The position numbers and the translations under genes are program-made. A stretch of DNA of 5,849 bases from assembly GCA_029567025.1 (NCBI GenBank), contig JAKQLT010000120.1, positions 1-5,849 of the forward strand, written 5' to 3'. This DNA comes from Candidatus Omnitrophota bacterium. Its GTDB lineage: Bacteria; Omnitrophota; Gorgyraeia; Zapsychrales; Zapsychraceae. Shown here in pieces: positions 1 to 5,393 of this stretch. Each line of letters starts with the position of its first letter. Positions within the stretch are counted from its first letter, which is position 1. The notes below the pieces were generated by a model, which made no database searches, was not told the DNA's origin, and saw nothing but the letters and a program-made list of their open reading frames with translations.

Positions 1-1471
1 GACGGCCGCGTGTTTGGCATATGGATTGGATAAATCTGGTAAAGAACAAAAGATTATGGTCTTTGATCTTGGTGGAGGAACTCTTGATGTTACCATTTTG
101 GAGATGGGATGGGATCAAGAGCATAAAGCAGCGACATTTGAGGTTTTATCGACGAGCGGAGATAATCTTCTTGGCGGAACCGATATGGATAATGTCTTGA
201 TCGATTATATTATTGCAGAATTCAAGAAAGAATCCGGCATTGATCTTAAAAAAGATAAAATGGCCTTTCAACGTTTACGTGAAGCCGCTGAAAAAGCAAA
301 AGTGGAATTATCAAGCACAATTTCCACAGATGTTAATTTGCCGTTTATTACCGCAGATGCGACAGGCCCGAAACATTTAAATCTTAAGATTGATCGGGCG
401 AAATTAGAAAGCTTAATTGCTCCTATTGTTGATCGATGCCGTGGGCCTATTATGCAGGCGCTTAAAGATGCTTCGGCAAAGATTGGAGAAGATGTGAAGG
501 TTGCGCGTGTTATTCTTGTCGGTGGACCAACCCGTATGCCTATTGTCCAACAATTTGTTGAGAAAGAAGTAGGACAAAAAATAGAAGGCGGTATTGACCC
601 GATGGAATGTGTGGCATTAGGCGCCGCGGTACAAGCCGGTATTGTTAAGGGAGAAGCGAAAGAAGTTCTTTTGCTTGATGTCACTCCTTTAACATTAGGC
701 ATTGAAACGCTCGGCGGAGTTTTTACAAAATTAATTGAGAGAAATACTACGATTCCGGTTAGAAAAAGCCAGGTTTTTTCAACCGCAGAAGATAATCAAA
801 CCGCTGTAACCATTCGTGTTCTTCAAGGGGAGCGTCAAATGGCGGCGGATAATACAGAATTAGGCCGATTTGATCTGGTGGGCATTCCTCCGGCTCCTCG
901 AGGTATTCCTCAAATTGAAGTTACTTTTGATATTGATACCAATGGCATTGTTCATGTCGCGGCCAAAGATAAAGGAACTGGCAAGGAACAATCGATAAAA
1001 ATTACTGCACCGACGAAATTGTCTGAAGATGAAATCAATAAAATGGTCAAAGAAGCGGAAAAATATGCCGAAGACGATAAAAAACGCAAAGAAGAAGCAG
1101 AATTATTGAATCAGGCGAATGCGGTTCTTTATTCGACGGAAAAAGCAGTTAAAGATTATGGCGATAAGATTTCAGCCGATGATAAATCGAACGTGGAACG
1201 CGAGTTGGAGAAATTGCGCGAAGCGATTAAAGGAAAAGATCACGCTAAAATTAAGCAGGCGATGGAAGATTTACAAAAAGTCAGTCATAAATTAGCAGAA
1301 GAAGTTTATAAGGCCACAGCCGCCGCGCAACAAAACGCGGGAGCTTCTGGGGCGCACGCGCAAGAATCTGAAACGGCCGCAGAAACAAAAGAAGAAAATA
1401 AAAAATCTTCTTCCGGTAAGGATAAAGAGGATATCATCGACGCTGATTTTAAAGCTGAAGATGGGAAATAA
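1..1471 (+). CDS. dnaK: Molecular chaperone DnaK (Hsp70), 5'-truncated by the window edge
   Basis: ATP-dependent cytoplasmic Hsp70 chaperone that binds exposed hydrophobic segments of client proteins, working with DnaJ and GrpE. The first whole codon is at base 2, and 489 residues are visible. They begin at the TAA-x-LAYGLDK segment, near residue 173 of E. coli DnaK, so roughly 170 N-terminal residues of the ATPase domain are missing. Visible landmarks, numbered from base 2, are the phosphate-binding DLGGGT (22-27), the LVGGPTRMP motif (about 172-180), the interdomain linker VLLLDVTPL (222-230), a beta-sandwich substrate domain with conserved QVFSTAEDNQ, a helical lid rich in Lys/Glu, a low-complexity Ala/Ser/Glu tail, and the terminal EDIIDADF motif typical of bacterial DnaK. 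The TTG at base 14 is internal and not a start. Tandem stops TAATAA end the gene. Compared with remembered E. coli DnaK there are about five extra residues: two in the loop after DLGGGT and three before VILVGG. dnaJ follows after 112 bases. Identification is certain. Confidence 0.98.
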   Translation, partial: TAACLAYGLDKSGKEQKIMVFDLGGGTLDVTILEMGWDQEHKAATFEVLSTSGDNLLGGTDMDNVLIDYIIAEFKKESGIDLKKDKMAFQRLREAAEKAKVELSSTISTDVNLPFITADATGPKHLNLKIDRAKLESLIAPIVDRCRGPIMQALKDASAKIGEDVKVARVILVGGPTRMPIVQQFVEKEVGQKIEGGIDPMECVALGAAVQAGIVKGEAKEVLLLDVTPLTLGIETLGGVFTKLIERNTTIPVRKSQVFSTAEDNQTAVTIRVLQGERQMAADNTELGRFDLVGIPPAPRGIPQIEVTFDIDTNGIVHVAAKDKGTGKEQSIKITAPTKLSEDEINKMVKEAEKYAEDDKKRKEEAELLNQANAVLYSTEKAVKDYGDKISADDKSNVERELEKLREAIKGKDHAKIKQAMEDLQKVSHKLAEEVYKATAAAQQNAGASGAHAQESETAAETKEENKKSSSGKDKEDIIDADFKAEDGK

Positions 1472-1473
1472 TA

Positions 1474-1567
1474 AAAATCAAGGTAAAAGGTAAAATTAGA
1501 AGCATAAATCATCATTTAAGGATTTTAATTTTTTGTTTCGTTTTTCTTTTAACCTTTTGCCTTTTTT
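1474..1567 (+). repeat. Imperfect inverted repeat between dnaK and dnaJ (possible attenuator or weak terminator)
   Basis: Bases 1480-1491 pair with 1552-1563 (12 pairs, one of them T-G), and after a single bulged base (1551) 1492-1495 pair with 1547-1550. Four more A-T pairs (1474-1477 with 1564-1567) extend the base of the stem beyond a two-base bulge. The loop is about 51 bases. The left arm contains a tandem repeat of AAGGTAA (1480-1486 and 1487-1493). The right arm runs into a T-rich stretch, so the RNA would resemble a long-looped, low-GC intrinsic terminator. Only four G-C pairs support it, so it would be leaky. A partial stop here would give more DnaK than DnaJ, as is usual in cells; that role is inferred. 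Confidence 0.45.
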
Positions 1568-1583
1568 CTTTTAATTTATTTTT
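1522..1583 (+). promoter_or_regulatory. Pyrimidine-rich dnaJ leader without a Shine-Dalgarno sequence
   Basis: The 60 or so bases before the dnaJ ATG are almost entirely T, with scattered C and A and only three isolated G residues. No GGAG- or GAGG-like element occurs at a usable distance from the start. Translation of dnaJ may depend on an A/U-rich, S1-type leader or on ribosomes arriving from dnaK. The right arm of the inverted repeat lies inside this leader, about 20 bases before the ATG, so folding could affect initiation. The absence of the motif is seen directly; the mechanism is inference. Confidence 0.4.
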
Positions 1584-2741
1584 ATGAAAAAAGATTATTA
1601 TGAGATTTTAGGTGTTTCTAAGACAGCAAGCCTTCAGGACATTAAAAAGGCCTATCGGTCGCTGGCTTTAAAATATCATCCTGACCGTGTTCCGGAAGCA
1701 GAAAAGAAACAAGCGGAAGAGAAATTTAAAGAAATTTCTGAAGCGTATGGCGTTTTGTCTGATCCGAAAAAACGTCAAATGTATGATCAATATGGCCATG
1801 CGGGTATTGATCAAAATTTTACAACTGATGATATTTTTAGAGGAGCGGATTTTAGCGGATTTGATGATTTGAACGATATTTTAAGCCAATTTTTTGGCGG
1901 CGGATTCAGCGGAGGTTTTGATATTTTTGGGTCCGGCGGACGTAGCGGTTCCAGTCGCTCTTCTCGTCGCCAACAACGAGGACGAGATATTCAGTATGAA
2001 TTAGAAGTGACTTTAGAGGAGGCCTTTGCGGGTGTTAAGAAAAAAGTCAAGATTCCGCGTAATGAATATTGCTCTGATTGCAAAGGCACAGGCGCGAAAA
2101 ACGGGACAGCTTTAAAGAATTGCGCGCAATGTGGCGGTCAAGGCCAAGTTGTAATGTCTAATGGATTTTTTAGAATGGCGCAAACATGCCCTCAGTGTCA
2201 GGGGGCTGGGAAGATTATTAGCGAGTATTGTCCGTCGTGTGGCGGGCGCGGGTATTTGAAAATGACGCGTAATATTGATGTGAATATTCCCGCTGGCGTT
2301 GATAATACATCGCGTTTACGGGTCAAAAATGAAGGTGAAGTAGGACGTGATGGAAACGGTGATTTGTATATTTATATTCGTGTTTTAGATCATGAGATTT
2401 TTCAACGCAATGGGGATGATATTTATATGGAATTACCTATTAGTTTCACGATTGCGGCCTTGGGTGGAGAAATTTCTGTTCCGACGCTCGGCGGAATGGT
2501 TTCCATGAAAATTCCTGCTGGAACTCAAAGCGGACGCGTGTTTCGTTTAAGAGATAAAGGTATGCCTAATGTGCACAGTGCAACGACAGGCGATCAATAT
2601 GCGAAGGTTATGATTCAGGTTCCCAAAGTTTTGACAGCAGAACAAAAAAAGTTATTGGAAGACTTTGCTAAAATAAGCGGGGACGAATTCGCAATGAAAT
2701 CAGAAAGCATTAAAGAAAAAATAAAAAAAGTTTTTAAATAA
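1584..2741 (+). CDS. dnaJ: Chaperone protein DnaJ (Hsp40, type I)
   Basis: Cytoplasmic co-chaperone that delivers unfolded proteins to DnaK and stimulates its ATPase. At 385 residues it has the normal full length. Domains in order: J domain at about 3-71 with the essential HPD tripeptide at 32-34 and the DYYEILGV opening; a Gly/Phe-rich region at about 86-122 followed by a Ser/Arg stretch; a zinc-binding domain with all four CxxCxGxG repeats (CSDCKGTG 163-170, CAQCGGQG 180-187, CPQCQGAG 202-209, CPSCGGRG 216-223); and C-terminal substrate-binding beta domains containing GDLYIYIRVLDH and the LGGEISVPTLGG segment, ending in a Lys-rich helix. The ATG is fixed by the J-domain opening, although no Shine-Dalgarno sequence precedes it. 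It lies downstream of dnaK, the classical order, and 17 bases before the next gene, so dnaJ and the zinc-ribbon gene are probably co-transcribed. Nothing is missing or altered in the key residues. Confidence 0.98.
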   Translation: MKKDYYEILGVSKTASLQDIKKAYRSLALKYHPDRVPEAEKKQAEEKFKEISEAYGVLSDPKKRQMYDQYGHAGIDQNFTTDDIFRGADFSGFDDLNDILSQFFGGGFSGGFDIFGSGGRSGSSRSSRRQQRGRDIQYELEVTLEEAFAGVKKKVKIPRNEYCSDCKGTGAKNGTALKNCAQCGGQGQVVMSNGFFRMAQTCPQCQGAGKIISEYCPSCGGRGYLKMTRNIDVNIPAGVDNTSRLRVKNEGEVGRDGNGDLYIYIRVLDHEIFQRNGDDIYMELPISFTIAALGGEISVPTLGGMVSMKIPAGTQSGRVFRLRDKGMPNVHSATTGDQYAKVMIQVPKVLTAEQKKLLEDFAKISGDEFAMKSESIKEKIKKVFK

Positions 2742-2758
2742 CAGAAATAGAGGATATT

Positions 2759-3031
2759 ATGCCAACTTATGAATATGAATGTTCCGCGTGCGGTCACCAT
2801 TTAGAGGTTTTTCAGTCTATCACGGATAAGAAGCTCAAGAAATGCCCTCAGTGCGGCAAAAATAAATTGACGCGTTTGCTTGGCGGTGGCACAGGGATTA
2901 TTTTTAAAGGAACCGGGTTTTACGAGACGGATTATAAGAAAAAAAAGTCTTCTGAATCTTCTTCGTCTTGCCCAAAGGCTGATAAGTCAGATTCTAAAAA
3001 TGCGTGTTCGTCATGTCCTATGTCGAAATAA
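2759..3031 (+). CDS. FmdB-family zinc-ribbon protein (CxxC-CxxC-Ser-rich type)
   Basis: Small 90-residue protein of the family annotated as putative regulatory protein FmdB. Its N-terminal zinc ribbon opens MPTYEYEC and has paired cysteines C8/C11 and C29/C32, followed by the family's GTGFYETDY segment (51-59). The tail is Lys/Ser-rich with an SSSS run (67-70) and three more cysteines (C71, C83, C86), the last two forming another CxxC. The serine run is a recognised family trait, so the tail is not abnormal. The start is supported by AGAGGA at 2749-2754, four bases before the ATG, and by the family's MPxYEY opening. The original FmdB was proposed as a regulator of amidase or formamidase genes in Methylophilus, but for most members no function is established, and the gene name should not be read as a function. 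The position just after dnaJ suggests shared transcription with the chaperones. Confidence 0.9.
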   Translation: MPTYEYECSACGHHLEVFQSITDKKLKKCPQCGKNKLTRLLGGGTGIIFKGTGFYETDYKKKKSSESSSSCPKADKSDSKNACSSCPMSK

Positions 3032-3046
3032 AGAAAAACTGTAAAA

Positions 3047-3139
3047 TTGAAATTTCTTAAATTTTGGTTTTCCGTTTTTGTTTATTTTGCTATTATTTTT
3101 ATAACTGGTGCTGTTGATGGCGCCTATTTGTATTTTTAA
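3047..3139 (+). CDS. Possible small membrane protein of 30 residues, in frame with the fmdB-like stop
   Basis: A TTG-started reading frame encodes about 30 residues, with a lysine-containing start (LKFLKFW), one strongly hydrophobic stretch of about 16 residues rich in Phe/Val/Ile, and a short tail ending AYLYF. This is the layout of a single-pass membrane peptide. It fills the gap between the zinc-ribbon gene and DUF1015, with 15 bases before it and 18 bases from its TAA to the DUF1015 GTG. It is also in frame with the upstream TAA (3029-3031), with no other stop between, so readthrough would add a membrane anchor to the zinc-ribbon protein. Against it: no good Shine-Dalgarno sequence, an uncommon start codon, and T-rich DNA translates into hydrophobic residues by chance. 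The start loosely resembles N-termini of VanZ-like proteins, so a decayed remnant is another option. Confidence 0.25.
   Translation: MKFLKFWFSVFVYFAIIFITGAVDGAYLYF
3078..3105 (+). promoter_or_regulatory. Weak sigma70-like promoter candidate before the DUF1015 gene
   Basis: TTGTTT (3078-3083, three of six consensus bases) is followed after 16 bases by TATAAC (3100-3105, five of six). The distance to the DUF1015 GTG would allow a leader of about 45 bases. The surrounding DNA is very T-rich, where such matches arise easily, and the site overlaps the possible small membrane ORF. Readthrough from the dnaK-dnaJ unit is an equally good explanation for expression of DUF1015. Confidence 0.2.
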
Positions 3140-3157
3140 TGAAAGTGTGTAAATACA

Positions 3158-4426
3158 GTGGCTACGATTAAACCATTTCGAGCTGTTCACTATAACTCTG
3201 AGAAAATAGAAGACTTGTCTTTGGTCATGAGCCCGCCGTATGATGTCATCAATGAGCAAGAACAAGAGATTTTAGAGAAGAAAAGTCCTTATAATTTTGT
3301 TCGCATTGATCTCGCGAAAGAAAATTCTGCCGATAGCAAAAATGATAGTCGTTATACGCGATCTAAAGAAATTTACGAAGAATGGCTTAAAAAAAGAATT
3401 TTAATCCAAGATGATAAACCCGGAATTTATTTTTATAAACAGGATTATAAGGCGCAAGGTCAAAAACATTCCCGATTGGGCTTTATTTCTTTGATGAAGT
3501 TGGAAGATGAAAAAGATTCTAAAGTTTTTCCTCATGAGAATACCCATGCACATGCCGTTGAAGACAGGTTAAAATTATTAACAAGTCTTCGTGCCAGTTT
3601 AAGTTGTATTTTCGTCTGTTATTCCGACAAAGGCAATAAAGTGGAGAAAATATTCCAGAGTCATCTTTTATCGCAAAAACCGCTTATTGATGTTGAAGAT
3701 AAAGATAATGTTCAGCACCGGGTATGGGCCTTGACCGATCCCGTATTGATAAATGAAATTAATGAAACGGTTGCGGGCCAGCATATTTTTATTGCGGACG
3801 GACATCATCGTTATAAAGTGGCACAACAATATCGTCAGCAACAGCTTTTAGCTCAAGGAACAAAATCGTCTGACCATCCGGCTTATGATTATGTCATGAC
3901 TTATTTTACCAATATTGATTCTAAGGACCTCCAAATTTTCCCGATGCATCGCATTGTCAAAGGATTTCCTGAAAATATCAATTTTCTCGAAGAGTTTTTC
4001 AGAATGGATAAGGTTAAAACTAAAGAAGATCTTTTAATTCTTTTGGCGCAAGCGGGAAAAAATGAGAATGCGTTTGGCCTTTATAAACGAGAAGGCATGT
4101 GGCTGATGCGGTTAAAAAATAAAATGTTGATTAATGAATATGTGACCGAAGGGTCGAGAGATTATAAAAATCTTGACGCGAGCATTCTAAAAGCGTTTGT
4201 CTTTGATCGCGTGGGCATTAAATCAGATAAGATTGTTTATACAAAAGATTCCCAAGAATTGATTCAGATGGTTCATGGCCATCAAGCCGATGCGGGTTTT
4301 ATTTTAAATCCTGTCAAAATTTCTCAACTTAAGGCGATCGCTTTAAACGGAGAGAAAATGCCGCCTAAGACAACTTATTTCTATCCTAAAGTCTTATCAG
4401 GTTTAACGGTTTATCAATTAGATTAA
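3158..4426 (+). CDS. DUF1015 (COG4198) family protein of unknown function
   Basis: A 422-residue soluble protein, full length for the DUF1015 family, with no signal peptide or membrane segment. Family landmarks in order: the opening ATIKPFRAVHYN, PPYDV (26-30), YNFVRIDLAKE (45-55), GIYFYKQDY (89-97), a His/acid-rich block PHENTHAHAVEDRLKLL (125-141), IFIADGHHRYKVA (210-222), and a C-terminal MPPKTTYFYPKVLSGL (401-416). The start is GTG: an in-frame TGA lies at 3140-3142 and GTG is the only initiator after it, placing the family's opening at residue 2. No strong Shine-Dalgarno sequence is seen. The biochemical role is not established. The DGHHR motif recalls a loop in ParB/sulfiredoxin-fold proteins, including archaeal free-serine kinase, and I recall DUF1015 genes often lying beside serA and serC; neither link is proven, and no serine genes are visible here. 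It may be expressed with the upstream genes, or separately. Confidence 0.88.
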   Translation: MATIKPFRAVHYNSEKIEDLSLVMSPPYDVINEQEQEILEKKSPYNFVRIDLAKENSADSKNDSRYTRSKEIYEEWLKKRILIQDDKPGIYFYKQDYKAQGQKHSRLGFISLMKLEDEKDSKVFPHENTHAHAVEDRLKLLTSLRASLSCIFVCYSDKGNKVEKIFQSHLLSQKPLIDVEDKDNVQHRVWALTDPVLINEINETVAGQHIFIADGHHRYKVAQQYRQQQLLAQGTKSSDHPAYDYVMTYFTNIDSKDLQIFPMHRIVKGFPENINFLEEFFRMDKVKTKEDLLILLAQAGKNENAFGLYKREGMWLMRLKNKMLINEYVTEGSRDYKNLDASILKAFVFDRVGIKSDKIVYTKDSQELIQMVHGHQADAGFILNPVKISQLKAIALNGEKMPPKTTYFYPKVLSGLTVYQLD

Positions 4427-4475
4427 AAATAATGTTATGTAATTTTTTATACGTTGAAGCGCTAAAAAAATGGAT

Positions 4476-4504
4476 TTGCGTGTTAGCCTGTTTAGTTGTA
4501 TATT
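4476..4504 (+). promoter_or_regulatory. Candidate sigma70-type promoter for accD
   Basis: TTGCGT (4476-4481, three of six consensus bases) and TATATT (4499-4504, five of six) are separated by the optimal 17 bases, inside the 112-base gap between DUF1015 and accD. Transcription would begin near base 4511, giving a leader of about 28 bases that still contains the accD Shine-Dalgarno sequence. The match and the geometry are seen; use as a promoter is inferred. Confidence 0.35.
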
Positions 4505-4538
4505 GATTTGAATTTATTTAAAGGAGATTATTGTTACA

Positions 4539-5390
4539 ATGACATTGTTTAGCCGTGAAAAATATACTTTGGTTAATGTAAAAAAGAAAAGCCTGCCCGC
4601 ATTATGGACCAAATGTCCTGAGTGTTCTGCGACGATTTATAACAAAGAATTAGAAAGCAATTTAAATGTTTGTGTGAAATGTGGTTGGCATTTTACTATT
4701 AATGTCCATCAGCGGATTGCTCTTCTTTTTGATGAAGGCACTTTTCAAGAAAAAGACCCTGATTTTATTTCTGCTGATCCGTTAGATTTTAAAGGGCCTA
4801 AGACTTACAAAGAAAAAATTGCTGAAGATCAAGAGAAAACGAATCTGAAAGACGCGGCTATTACAGGTGAGGGAAAAATTTATGGAGAGCGCGTTGCCTT
4901 TGCGGCTACGGATTCACGTTTTATTATGGGATCCATGGGCTCTGTTGTTGGCGAAAAAGTGTCTCGTATTATTGAATTCGCGACTAAGAATAAGCTTGCC
5001 ATTGTGATTGTTTCAGGGTCTGGAGGAGGCGCGCGGATGTATGAAGGCGCTATTTCTTTGATGCAAATGGCAAAAACGTGCGCGTGTTTAGGCCGTCATC
5101 ATGACGCTGGATTATTGCATATTTCTGTTCTTACAAATCCGACGATGGGTGGGATTATGGCGTCTTTTGCTGGCGTAGGAGATATTATCATGGCGGAACC
5201 TAAGGCCCTTGTGGGATTTGCCGGCCCGCGCGTTATTGAACAGACGATCCGCCAAAAATTGCCCAAAGGATTTCAAACCTCTGAGTTTATGCTGGCTCAT
5301 GGACTCATAGATCAAGTTGTCGATCGTCGAGAGATGAAAAAGAATATTTATCAAATCATTCAATTCACAAAAAATTCCAAACCAAAATAA
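4539..5390 (+). CDS. accD: Acetyl-CoA carboxylase carboxyltransferase subunit beta
   Basis: Beta subunit of the carboxyltransferase half of acetyl-CoA carboxylase. With AccA it moves CO2 from carboxybiotin on AccB to acetyl-CoA, making malonyl-CoA for fatty-acid synthesis in the cytoplasm. The 283 residues are a normal length. An N-terminal zinc ribbon (CPEC 26-29, CVKC 45-48, in the WTKCPEC...LNVCVKCGWHF context) is followed by the crotonase-fold carboxyltransferase domain, with a glycine-rich loop SGSGGGARMYEG (159-170), SLMQMAKT (173-180), SVLTNPTMGG (196-205), AEPKALVGFAGPRVIEQT (219-236) and LPKGFQTSEF (241-250). The ATG is supported by AAGGAGA at 4521-4527, the best ribosome site in the window, 11 bases upstream. 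The loop has one glycine more than the SASGGARM of remembered E. coli AccD. Neither accA nor folC, frequent neighbours elsewhere, is in view; the next gene is a transporter ATPase. Confidence 0.97.
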   Translation: MTLFSREKYTLVNVKKKSLPALWTKCPECSATIYNKELESNLNVCVKCGWHFTINVHQRIALLFDEGTFQEKDPDFISADPLDFKGPKTYKEKIAEDQEKTNLKDAAITGEGKIYGERVAFAATDSRFIMGSMGSVVGEKVSRIIEFATKNKLAIVIVSGSGGGARMYEGAISLMQMAKTCACLGRHHDAGLLHISVLTNPTMGGIMASFAGVGDIIMAEPKALVGFAGPRVIEQTIRQKLPKGFQTSEFMLAHGLIDQVVDRREMKKNIYQIIQFTKNSKPK

Positions 5391-5393
5391 ATT

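Noticed and set aside
268..702. Open frame of 144 codons on the minus strand inside dnaK
   Set aside because: It lies wholly opposite the conserved DnaK coding sequence, has a Ser/Thr/Pro/Ile-rich composition typical of antisense shadows, and shows no recognisable motif.
1306..1515. Minus-strand frame across the dnaK 3' end and the intergenic gap
   Set aside because: Most of it is antisense to the low-complexity DnaK tail; the Ala/Ser run mirrors that repetition and no start signal supports it.
1687..1872. Second plus-strand frame inside dnaJ
   Set aside because: It is an out-of-frame shadow of the J-domain region, Lys/Arg/Met-rich from A-rich codons, with no independent support.
2712..2737. 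A-run followed by T-run at the end of dnaJ, considered as a terminator
   Set aside because: It lies within coding sequence for the Lys-rich C-terminus, has no G-C stem, and the next gene begins 17 bases after the stop with its own ribosome site.
2942..3022. Serine- and cysteine-rich tail of the FmdB-like protein as a possible novel metal-binding domain
   Set aside because: A serine-rich low-complexity tail is a known feature of this family; the extra cysteines alone are not enough to claim a new domain.
4420..4452. A-rich and T-rich stretches after the DUF1015 stop, considered as a terminator hairpin
   Set aside because: Pairing would involve only A-T pairs over a few bases with no G-C core, so it is not distinguishable from background AT-richness.
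4470..4511. Thirteen-codon ATG frame between DUF1015 and accD
   Set aside because: It is very short, lacks a ribosome site, and overlaps the better-supported promoter-like elements.
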